Under the pieces are notes generated by a model. That model was not told the DNA's origin and searched no databases. It saw nothing but the letters and a program-made list of their open reading frames with translations. Of a stretch of 39,126 bases of DNA, positions 27,976 to 35,003 are shown piece by piece. Source of the DNA: Firmicutes bacterium HGW-Firmicutes-4 (GTDB lineage Bacteria; Bacillota; Clostridia; Eubacteriales; Eubacteriaceae); contig PGZR01000036.1 in NCBI GenBank assembly GCA_002841405.1, positions 1 through 39,126 of the forward strand. The letters run 5' to 3'. Position numbers and translations under genes: made by a program. The stretch's first letter is position 1, and every line of letters begins with the position of its first letter.

Positions 27976-28155
27976 GATGGAAACGGAAGCGTTTCGGCCT
28001 TTGATGCCCTGATGGCCTTGCAGATTGCGACTGGTAAAAAAACCGGAACGGCAGCAGAAATCAAGGCCGCGGATGTTGGAAAGTCCGGAAATGTTGAAGC
28101 CTTTGATGCATTACGGATTTTGCAATTTGCCACTGGGAAAATATCGACATTTTAA
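23428..28155 (+). CDS. Second giant EF-hand/LRR/Ig-like protein, 3' part with dockerin (same split gene)
   Basis: The ATG at 23428 is an internal codon (IKPMGLSG) without ribosome binding site or signal peptide; homology to the repeat already begins at 23410 (TTT CAG GAC ATT). It carries the Ig-like half of unit 3 and complete units 4-11, then a dockerin (loop 1 DVDGNGSVSAFD canonical; loop 2 DVGKSGNVEAFD lacking the position-3 ligand; tail ATGKISTF). Units 4-11 are spaced exactly 543 bases apart. With 34 bases restored, the joined gene would encode about 2117 residues, slightly larger than its neighbour. Independent translation is unlikely, so I regard both pieces as one broken or misassembled gene. 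Confidence 0.75.
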   Translation: MGLSGSYTVSSADEAVVVAEIDIADPWVPKLILEGKKAGTTQINLSLGTATRSFLITVNAPPEGTISFPDENLYRALLNQGCDQNGDGVITEEEMKSLTWLSLGYQNITNLTGLEYATELTELYLNSNTDLSNVESLKGLNKLERLSLYGTSVSDADKISLIRLADQSCAVGFTAFQIIKPIDESNTYNVISADEAVVVASMDISEPWAPKIKLEGKQVGSAQINVSIGSETRSFTVTVNAPPEGAISFPDENLYRALLNRGCDQNGDGVITPDEMKSRTWLSLGYQNITNLTGLEYATELTELYLNSNTDLSNVEPLRALNKLERLNLYGTSVSDADKISLIRLADQSCAVGFTAFQIIKPIDESNTYNVISADEAVVVASMDISEPWAPKIKLEGKQVGSAQINVSIGSEIRSFTVTVNAPPEGSISFPDENLYKALINRNVDQNSDGVITQDEMKSLTWLSLQYQHITNLTGLEYATELLYLYLDGNSDLSNVEPLKALNKLEGLNLNGTSVSDADKISFVQLKNKSCALGATTFQVIEPTGLSDSYTVSSTDEAVVVASMDTSEPWAPKLKLEGKQVGTAQINVSIGSETRSFMLTVNALPDDVIIFPDENLYKALINRNIDQNSDGVITQEEMRDQSYLFLGNENITNLSGLEYATELTNLYLDGNATLSNIDPLRNLTKLESLNLANTAVSDADRMSFIHLANQTCAIGFTAYKMIRPNGVSDDYSVSSSDETAVAASIDTSDPWAPKIKLEAKKAGTAQISFKLGTLTQLFTVTVNAPPEGIISFPDANLYKALIDQGVDENGDGAITQEELGQQGGVSLSNQNITNLSGLEYATQLSYLYLDGNANLSNIEPLKALNKLETLGLNGTSVSDADKISFVRLADQTCAVGFTAFQFIKPMGLSDDYSVDSSDETVVVASIDLSKMWEPKIKLVGKKAGTAQVSFGIGNETKTFTVTVNPAPEGVIQFNDDNLVSALFSQGVDQNKDGAITQQEMKGCNGLSLGYQNITDLTGLEYGTELNWLYLYGNSNLSNIEPLKGLTKLYTLNLNETTVSDVDKMSFVRLADQNCAVGFTTFQIIEPRGLSEDFFVSSSDDTVVSATIVNLQDGGASIKLEGKKAGTAQISLHLGSETKTFTVTVNAPPAGAIQFKDDRLVGALISCGADQNGDGIITQEELQCYGGLSLGYWDITDLSGLEYATNLNYLYLYGNTRLSKIEPLKNLSELETLILSETAVSDADKMSLVQLEDQNCAVGFSLFKVIKPMGLSEDFTITSSDQSVVIATIDNSQWSEPSIKLEGKKAGTAQITLSLGQSTKSFTVIVNPAPADGLTFEDPDLLAALFRKGIDTDKNGVISVSELASVEELYLANCNITSVKGLEAATSLKVLDLSYNRELADLEPIGSLSQQLTMLELSNTAVSVADKMSLVQVEDLTVNQEEQVTWMAKPLGVVDISVTTLTLANPELATVTNDGQNILISGKTSGTTVATINYFGVTKTFNLTVSAAASERLLGDVDGNGSVSAFDALMALQIATGKKTGTAAEIKAADVGKSGNVEAFDALRILQFATGKISTF

Positions 28156-28189
28156 CGCGAATGGATACTGATGTGAACTGATGAAAACC

Positions 28190-28218
28190 CGGCAGTTTAT
28201 TTTCGGCTGGAACTGCCG
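28190..28218 (+). repeat. Hairpin upstream of the BspA-like gene
   Basis: An 8-bp perfect inverted repeat (28190-28197 with 28211-28218, 13-base loop) lies between the split LRR gene and the next gene, without a T run. It is weaker than the hairpins at 14469 and 32957. Confidence 0.4.
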
Positions 28219-28273
28219 TGGAATTGACCAAAACAGGCGATCGGATCAAGTGTTTCAAAGAATGGAGAAGAAT

Positions 28274-31200
28274 ATGAAAAAGCGTTTTAAACAGGGTTTG
28301 AGTGGATTGTTAATGTTGCTGCTGATAACCGGATTGGTACCGGTTGGAGTCATGGCAGAACAGACGAGTGAGAGCAATGTTGCGCCGGTCAAGCAGGAAG
28401 TCGCGGTTCCAGATAATAATGGCGCCGTGGCAGTATCTGGTGCGAATGAGAATGATGTTTCGGAAAACCAGCCGATATTGGCGACTCCGGACGAAGTGTC
28501 CGAGGCAGCGACAAGCGGTGACAGCCAGGAAACAATTGCGGTACAAGAGCTACAGACCAGTGCGACCGATCCCAATTATATCTACTATGATACCGCTGGG
28601 GGGGTGTATGTTTACAAATATACCGGAACTGGTGGAGATGTAACAATTCCAACGACTTTAGGCGGAAAAAAGGTCGTGGGAATTGCTGGGTATAGTTTTC
28701 AAGTTACAACCTGCACCAGTGTCGTTATTCCTGAAGGGGTGACATACATTGATGCCCACGGTTTTGATAACTGTACAAGTCTTAAAACCATCACCATTCC
28801 CGAAAGCATGAAAACCATCGGGGACTATGCGTTTAAAAATTGCCAGTCATTAACGGCCATAAGAATTCCCAAAGATCTGATCAATCTGGGAAATCACGTC
28901 TTTGAAGGCTGCTTGAGTCTGGCCAGAATCGAAGTTGCAGCTGAGAATTTAAAATTTTCAAGCATTGAAGGCTTGTTGTATAACAAGGCAGGGGATAAAC
29001 TGCTTGCCTGTCCTGGAGGGGTTGCTACGGTCACTACGCCAACGAGTGTCACGACAATTGCGCCCTATGCCTTTGCCACCTGTACCAATCTGGCCAATGT
29101 GGTTCTTAATGATGGTGTGATCACCATTGATGATTATGCATTTAGTGACTGCACCAATTTGATGAAAATTAACATCCCCGAAGGGGTCACAAGAATTGGA
29201 ACCTATGCCTTTAGTAATTGTAATAACCTGATGGCGATTATCACCCCTAAAAGCGCCATAAATATCGGCACTTATGCCTTTTACGATTGCGATAATCTGA
29301 TTAGTGTGACGTTTGGGGAAGGGGTTACCAGAATTCCCGAATATGCTTTTCAAAACTGCAGCAGTTTGTCAACGGTGAAGCTGCCGGAAAGCCTAACCGG
29401 GATTGAGGATTATGCGTTTAAAGGCTGTACCAGCTTATCGGCGATTGCCATTCCGAACAATGTCACCACAATTGCGTCCAATGCCTTTGCAGGTTGCGGC
29501 TTAGCAACCATCACGATTCCCACAAGTGTCGTTACCATTGGAATCGGGGCGTTCTCTGGCTGTACTAGCCTGACAACGGTAAATCTGGTTGAGGGCTTAA
29601 CGACAATTGATGATAGCGCTTTTTACAACTGCAAAAACCTCCGAACAATCAGCATTCCTAAAACCGTCATCAGGATTGGCAATAGTGCATTTTTCGGTTG
29701 TGCCAGTATCGCGACAATGAGCATTCCCGATGGGGTTGCGGTTATTGATAACAATGCCTTTGGAAACTGTGCCAGTTTAACTGGGATCAGTATCCCCCAA
29801 AGTGTCCAGAGCATTGGAAGTGGTGTCTTTGACGGTTGCCTCAGTCTTAAGAGCATTACGGTTTCTGCCGACAATCCGATGTATTCCAGTGTCAACGGTA
29901 TGCTTTTTAACAACAACGGTGCAAACCTGGTCCGGTGTCCTGAAGGGGCTACCAGTTTTGTTATTCCGGCGGGGGTGACGAGCATTGGCAATGCTGCCTT
30001 TTATCAGTGTGCAAACCTGGCCAGCATCAATATTCCGGAAGGGGTCACCGGTATTGGTTACAGTGCGTTCAGTGAATGTACGCATCTGGTTAAGGTGATT
30101 ATTCCGGAAACGGTGACAGCGATGGGCCCCTATGTCTTCGGGTATTCGGGAAACCCAACTATTTATGGATCGGCAGGATCCTATGCACAAACGTATGCTG
30201 ACATGTATGGGTACATTTTTGTGAGTTACGGCTATTTTAAGGTCAGCAGTTTTACAACGGATAAACCCTCGGGGCAGTATGTGGATACGGATATTTACCT
30301 GACTGCCGCCGGGATTGGCGGAACAGCGCCCTACCAATATAAATTCTATTATCGACTGGGGACTGAGGAAAAGGTAATCCGGGACTATTTAGCCACAGAA
30401 ACTGCCACATTCAAACCGGCAGCGCCCGGTATCTATACCCTTTTTGTTGACATCAAAGATAAGAATGGCAACATTGTCTCCCGGAATATTAGTGATTATA
30501 CTGTCTTCTCAAATCCTACAATCAGCAGTTTTATCACCGACAAACCCTCAGGACAGGGAACCAATACCGATATCACGCTGACGGCAGTAGGAGTGGGAGG
30601 AGTAGCCCCCTACACATACAAATTCTATTACCGAATAGGAACAACGAATACCTTCATTCAGGATTTTTCGGAGCTAAATACGGCGATATTTAAGCCCCAA
30701 GCAGTAGGCACCTATACCCTCTATGTCGAAATGAAGGATGCCAATGAAAAAGCGGTCACCAGCAGTATTGGCAATTATATCATTGTCAAGCCGGTGGCGC
30801 CAGTTAATTTGAAAACCTCTGAGATCAGCAATAATTCGGTAGCGATTGCCTGGGATGGCGTTACGGGGGCATCGTCCTACAATGTTTATAAAAATGGGGT
30901 GCGAGTCAATGCCGATCCGATTACCGGAACCAACTTTAAGGTAGAAGGGCTGACGGCAAAAACAGAGTATACCTTCACGGTGAAATCGCTGGTGAATACG
31001 ATTGAATCGGATGCCAGCACCGCCCTGAAAGTAAAAACCATGGGCGATCCGGTTAACCTCAACGTTGGAACGGTGACCGGTGCACCGGGAAAAAATGTCA
31101 TTGTAAAAGTGGATGTTTCCAATAATTCGAGCATCAGTGCAGCCCGATTTATTGTCGGTTTTGACAATTCTAAATTGGAATATATTGCAACAAATCCTGG

Positions 31201-31636
31201 AACATTGGCTCAAGGTGGAACAATCGTTACTAATTTGGCGGGTAATCAGGTGACCATTGGTTATATCAATCAAAAGATGATCACCGAAGCGGGGACTTTT
31301 CTGGAACTGGAATTTAAAATCAAGGATGGTATGGCAGACCAGAATTTACCAATTACTCTGACTTCATTGGAATTAACCGATTTGACGGGGGTTGAGCTGA
31401 TACCGGTAATAAGTAATGGCGAAATTAAAATTTCTGGGATTATCATAGGCGATATTAATGGTGATGGGGCGATCAGTGCCTTTGATGCTCTGATGGCGTT
31501 GCAAATAGCGACGGGAAAGATCGTGCCAACGACGACTCAAAAAACGGCGGCTGATATAGATGGAAATGGGATGATTTCTGCTTTTGAAAGCCTTCGAATC
31601 CTTCAGTTTGCGACCGGAAAAACAACAATATTATAG
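28274..31636 (+). CDS. Secreted BspA-like LRR protein with Fn3, cohesin and dockerin
   Basis: The start at 28274 (after GGAGAAG) gives 1120 residues with a signal peptide (LLMLLLITGLVPVGVMA); earlier in-frame starts have no good ribosome binding site. After an acidic linker comes a long array of LRR_5/BspA-type repeats (about 85-645; units such as IPEGVTRIGTYAFSNCNNL). Two ~95-residue beta domains of the triple-tyrosine type follow (YQYKFYYRLGT and YTYKFYYRIGT). The tail is an Fn3-like domain (SYNVYKNG), a cohesin-like domain (about 925-1055; QVTIGYINQKM, FLELEFKIKDG) and a dockerin with two good loops (DINGDGAISAFD, DIDGNGMISAFE). The Fn3-cohesin-dockerin tail closely resembles that of the protein at 7966-10095. 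BspA-type LRRs often mediate adhesion; here they are attached to an adaptor module. Confidence 0.83.
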   Translation: MKKRFKQGLSGLLMLLLITGLVPVGVMAEQTSESNVAPVKQEVAVPDNNGAVAVSGANENDVSENQPILATPDEVSEAATSGDSQETIAVQELQTSATDPNYIYYDTAGGVYVYKYTGTGGDVTIPTTLGGKKVVGIAGYSFQVTTCTSVVIPEGVTYIDAHGFDNCTSLKTITIPESMKTIGDYAFKNCQSLTAIRIPKDLINLGNHVFEGCLSLARIEVAAENLKFSSIEGLLYNKAGDKLLACPGGVATVTTPTSVTTIAPYAFATCTNLANVVLNDGVITIDDYAFSDCTNLMKINIPEGVTRIGTYAFSNCNNLMAIITPKSAINIGTYAFYDCDNLISVTFGEGVTRIPEYAFQNCSSLSTVKLPESLTGIEDYAFKGCTSLSAIAIPNNVTTIASNAFAGCGLATITIPTSVVTIGIGAFSGCTSLTTVNLVEGLTTIDDSAFYNCKNLRTISIPKTVIRIGNSAFFGCASIATMSIPDGVAVIDNNAFGNCASLTGISIPQSVQSIGSGVFDGCLSLKSITVSADNPMYSSVNGMLFNNNGANLVRCPEGATSFVIPAGVTSIGNAAFYQCANLASINIPEGVTGIGYSAFSECTHLVKVIIPETVTAMGPYVFGYSGNPTIYGSAGSYAQTYADMYGYIFVSYGYFKVSSFTTDKPSGQYVDTDIYLTAAGIGGTAPYQYKFYYRLGTEEKVIRDYLATETATFKPAAPGIYTLFVDIKDKNGNIVSRNISDYTVFSNPTISSFITDKPSGQGTNTDITLTAVGVGGVAPYTYKFYYRIGTTNTFIQDFSELNTAIFKPQAVGTYTLYVEMKDANEKAVTSSIGNYIIVKPVAPVNLKTSEISNNSVAIAWDGVTGASSYNVYKNGVRVNADPITGTNFKVEGLTAKTEYTFTVKSLVNTIESDASTALKVKTMGDPVNLNVGTVTGAPGKNVIVKVDVSNNSSISAARFIVGFDNSKLEYIATNPGTLAQGGTIVTNLAGNQVTIGYINQKMITEAGTFLELEFKIKDGMADQNLPITLTSLELTDLTGVELIPVISNGEIKISGIIIGDINGDGAISAFDALMALQIATGKIVPTTTQKTAADIDGNGMISAFESLRILQFATGKTTIL

Positions 31637-31681
31637 CTGCGATTCGACAAATGATTCATGACAGAAATAAAGGAGTAAAAA

Positions 31682-32941
31682 ATGCAGAAGAAAATAATTC
31701 CCAAAATATTTATAATGGGACTGTTGGTTGCTTGTATATTTATGGGGTTTGTACCATCAGATATTGTTAATGCCCAGGAAACACCGGTAAAAATAGCGGT
31801 GAATCATGGCACCACCGGAATTGATGAAAATACTACACTTGATGTATCGATGGACCCCGGGTCAAAGGTTAGTGCATTGCAGTTTGTGTTCAGTTTTGAT
31901 CCGACAAAAATAAAATATGTGCAGCCGGAAAAGGACAATTTAGCAAAAGGCGATGACCTGAAAACTTTTGAAATCGAGAATGGGGCAGGATCGATCGTCA
32001 TCAATGCTAACGATGCAGCAGCGGGAAAGGTGACCATTGGTTATATCAATGCCTCGTCACCGCTTACTTTTGGCGGAAGTTTATTCGAACTGACATTTGA
32101 AGGGGTGGAAGACACCATCGGAACGCCAGTAAAGGTTGAAGTGAAAGAATTTGTGTCGGGGACTGGTGAGGCGGTTCCCACGACGATCACAAATGGCTCT
32201 ATCACAGTGACAAAACCAATGGATGAGCAAGAAATCCGTTTAAATAAAATCGGAATGGCCATGTCGGTGGGAGAAAATCAGGAATTGAAAATAATTTTCA
32301 GTAATGCCAGTGATGACCTGAATAAACTCGTGAACTGGGAATCTTCTGACAGCAAAGTGGCGTCAGTAAAAGATGGAATTGTGACCGGGATCACGGCCGG
32401 CACGGCAATGATTACGGCGAAGGTTGGCGATAAGACGGCAACCTGCAAGGTTACCGTTCAATCGAGCGAGGTTCCCAAAGAAAATCCTATCTGCACCTAC
32501 CGAACGCATGTGCAGAATGAGGGTTGGCAAGAATGGAAGACAGATGGCGATCCGAGCGGTACCAGCGGAAAGTCTCTACGCTTAGAGGGAATCGAAATTA
32601 AAGCTGACAGCCAGGACTATGATCTGGGGATTGAATACCAGACCCATGTTGAAAATATTGGGTGGCAGGGATTCAAAAGCAACGGTATCATGAGTGGAAC
32701 CTCCGGGCAATCTTTGCGACTGGAAGCCATTCAGCTAATTCTAACGGGAAATGATGCAGACAAATTTGATGTATACTATCAAGTTCATGCACAAAACTTT
32801 GGATGGCTGGATTGGGCCAAAAATGGAGAAAACTCAGGAACGGCAGGTTTTGGTTATCGCCTGGAAGCGATCAAGATAGTAATTGTTCCCACAGGTGATC
32901 CGGCACCCGGAGCAACTGATCATGCGTTTGAAGAAAAATAA
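31682..32941 (+). CDS. Secreted cohesin - Big_2 - three ChW repeat protein
   Basis: The 419-residue product starts at the ATG after AAAGGAG. It has a signal peptide (IMGLLVACIFMGFVPSDIVNA), a cohesin-like domain (about 35-180; FDPTKIKYVQPEK, KVTIGYINASS, LFELTFEG), a single Big_2 repeat (NWESSDSKVASVKDG) and three ChW repeats (EGWQEWKTDGD, IGWQGFKSNG, FGWLDWAKNGE) running to the end. It is a short version of the protein at 10196-14353, with one Big_2 instead of eleven, and the last 140 residues of the two are clearly homologous. The gap after the preceding gene is only 45 bases with no terminator, so the two are likely co-transcribed. Probable role: a cell-surface-associated cohesin receptor. 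Confidence 0.82.
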   Translation: MQKKIIPKIFIMGLLVACIFMGFVPSDIVNAQETPVKIAVNHGTTGIDENTTLDVSMDPGSKVSALQFVFSFDPTKIKYVQPEKDNLAKGDDLKTFEIENGAGSIVINANDAAAGKVTIGYINASSPLTFGGSLFELTFEGVEDTIGTPVKVEVKEFVSGTGEAVPTTITNGSITVTKPMDEQEIRLNKIGMAMSVGENQELKIIFSNASDDLNKLVNWESSDSKVASVKDGIVTGITAGTAMITAKVGDKTATCKVTVQSSEVPKENPICTYRTHVQNEGWQEWKTDGDPSGTSGKSLRLEGIEIKADSQDYDLGIEYQTHVENIGWQGFKSNGIMSGTSGQSLRLEAIQLILTGNDADKFDVYYQVHAQNFGWLDWAKNGENSGTAGFGYRLEAIKIVIVPTGDPAPGATDHAFEEK

Positions 32942-32956
32942 AAAGTAATAACCATA

Positions 32957-32994
32957 GGAAGAGGGTAGTGTCGTTTGCGACACTACCCTCTTCC
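32957..32994 (+). repeat. Perfect 17-bp inverted repeat just upstream of the protease gene
   Basis: Positions 32957-32973 and 32978-32994 are exact reverse complements with the 4-base loop TTTG. The arm is GC-richer than the surroundings. An A run and the ribosome binding site AAAGGAG follow directly, and the ATG is at 33011. The lack of a T tail argues against a simple terminator, as with the hairpin at 14469-14520. Confidence 0.85.
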
Positions 32995-33010
32995 AAAAAA
33001 AGGAGCTGTA

Positions 33011-34891
33011 ATGAAAAATAAAATGATCAAAACCGGTTTGCTGTTAGCTTTGGTGCTGGTTTTGCTTTTTTCTGGTAGTATCTCAGCGCAAGAAAATGAT
33101 AATATCCCAGTGCCCTATGAAGCCCCGCAAAATCCAGAATTTGTGAAATATATGGCTGAACATGAGCAGGGGTATATGAATACTTTGAGTGAAACAAATC
33201 GCAATTTGGGATATATTCCGCCACCGTTAAAACGTTACGAAGGATCAGAAATGATGGCAATGATCGTGACCATGGGTCTGCCGGAAACTTTTGATTTGCG
33301 TGCAGTTGATCGTGTAACACCGATACGGAATCAAAATCCCTATGGAACTTGCTGGTCTTTTGCGAGCATGGCGTCGTTGGAGTCGCATATTAATAAGGGG
33401 GCAACAATTGATCTTTCTGAAAATAATTTAATCTGGAATCATGGATTTAATTGGGGTCCCTATGATGGCGGGAATGAAGCGATGGCTACCGCTTATTTTG
33501 CCCGATGGAGCGGGCCGGCTAACGAGAATGACGATCCTTATGGGTCGGTACAAAAAATTGACCTAAGCCCTGCTTACCATGTCCAGGATGTCGAAAATAT
33601 TTCAAAGAATCCCTCTGAAATCAAAGAAGCGCTAATAGAAGGTGGGGCCCTGATGACCGGTATGTATGCAGGCTCTTTTGATAGTGTAACTTACTATAAT
33701 AGCGACTTGGGGACCCTTTTTTATGATGGGAGTGAAGGCATTAATCACAACGTTGCGATTGTCGGTTGGGATGACAACTTTGACCGCAATAAATTTAATA
33801 AAGTACCGCCGGGTAATGGAGCCTGGATTATTCGCAACAGTTGGGGAACGAATTGGGGTGATGGCGGTTATTTTTATATGTCATATTATGATACCTATGC
33901 CGGAAACGATGTGACGGCTTTTCACAGTGTGGAATCAACCAACAATTACAGCCGGATTTATCAGTATGATCCCTTTGGCTGCACGAGTGCGATGGGCTAT
34001 GATAACAATGGTAATGCTGCCTGGGGCGCAAACATTTTTCGGGCTGTTTCCAGTGAAAATCTGACTGCGATCAGCACCTATGCGTTAAGTCCGGGGACGA
34101 CGCTTGAGATTAGTATCTATACAAATGTAAACACCACTGAACCAACAAGTGGAACATTGCAGTCAACCAAAACTGTTTCAATGATACGCGACGGTTATCA
34201 TACAATTGCACTGGATCGTCCGGTTCAAATTGAAGAAGGACAGTTGTATTCGGTCGTGATTAAATATTTAACGCCAAACAATGACAGGCCGATACCGATC
34301 GAAAAACCGATTATCAATTATTGCAGTGCGGCTAATGCCAATCCTAACGAAAGTTTTATCAGTTTTAATGGGGTAAATTACTGGTATGATATTTCGACCG
34401 ATAGGGATTCGAATCTCTGTATTAAAGCCTTTACTGAAGGGATTCAACCGGCAATGCTGGAAAACATTACCATCACAAATCCGGCATCGAAGCTGATATA
34501 TAATGTAGGTGAAGCTTTAGATATCAGTGGCTTGCAAGTGATCGGAACCTACAGTGATGGCAGTACAAAAGTCGAAACCATAACAACAGAAAACATTACC
34601 GGTTTTAGCAGTGAATCACCAGCATCAAATCAGATGCTCAGTGTGACGGTTAAAGGTAAGACTGTGACCTATACTGTACAGATAATCCCCAGTGCAGCGC
34701 TGGGTGATGTTGATGCGAATGGGTTGGTACAAGCATATGATGCACTGTTGGCACTACGGATTGCAACAGGCAATAATACAGGAACGCCAGCAGAGATTTT
34801 GGCGGCAGACGTCGGGAAATCTGGAACTGTGGAGGCGTTTGATGCGCTGCGGATTCTGCAGTATGCTACCGGCAAGGTAAACGAATTTTAA
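33011..34891 (+). CDS. Secreted C1A (papain-type) cysteine protease with C-terminal dockerin
   Basis: The start at 33011 is set by AAAGGAG at 32999-33005 and gives 626 residues with a signal peptide (LLLALVLVLLFSGSISA). After a short pro-region the papain fold begins near residue 93 (FDLRAVDRVTPIRNQ). Catalytic residues are visible: Gln108, Cys114 (YGTCWSFASM), His246 (GINHNVAIVGWDD) and Asn276 (IIRNSWGTNWGDGGYF). A beta-rich lectin-like domain common in clostridial C1 peptidases follows (about 318-485), then a Big_3-type Ig domain (GEALDISGLQVIGTYSDGS). The dockerin has loops DVDANGLVQAYD and DVGKSGTVEAFD. It is the only recognisable enzyme in the surface block and may mature or remodel the other components or cleave outside proteins. 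Confidence 0.88.
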   Translation: MKNKMIKTGLLLALVLVLLFSGSISAQENDNIPVPYEAPQNPEFVKYMAEHEQGYMNTLSETNRNLGYIPPPLKRYEGSEMMAMIVTMGLPETFDLRAVDRVTPIRNQNPYGTCWSFASMASLESHINKGATIDLSENNLIWNHGFNWGPYDGGNEAMATAYFARWSGPANENDDPYGSVQKIDLSPAYHVQDVENISKNPSEIKEALIEGGALMTGMYAGSFDSVTYYNSDLGTLFYDGSEGINHNVAIVGWDDNFDRNKFNKVPPGNGAWIIRNSWGTNWGDGGYFYMSYYDTYAGNDVTAFHSVESTNNYSRIYQYDPFGCTSAMGYDNNGNAAWGANIFRAVSSENLTAISTYALSPGTTLEISIYTNVNTTEPTSGTLQSTKTVSMIRDGYHTIALDRPVQIEEGQLYSVVIKYLTPNNDRPIPIEKPIINYCSAANANPNESFISFNGVNYWYDISTDRDSNLCIKAFTEGIQPAMLENITITNPASKLIYNVGEALDISGLQVIGTYSDGSTKVETITTENITGFSSESPASNQMLSVTVKGKTVTYTVQIIPSAALGDVDANGLVQAYDALLALRIATGNNTGTPAEILAADVGKSGTVEAFDALRILQYATGKVNEF

Positions 34892-35003
34892 AAAAGTCAT
34901 AGAAATCATCACGGCTAAGGCACTAAGAATCAGAGCTTGAAGAAAAAGCATTATAAAAAGTAATGATTATTTAACTGGGATAATCTAGAAGATGAGGTAG
35001 AGT

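Noticed and set aside
29777..30337. 186-codon minus-strand frame opposite the BspA-like gene (and similar at 30674-31273)
   Set aside because: Shadow of the repetitive plus-strand gene; no start signals and no recognisable protein.
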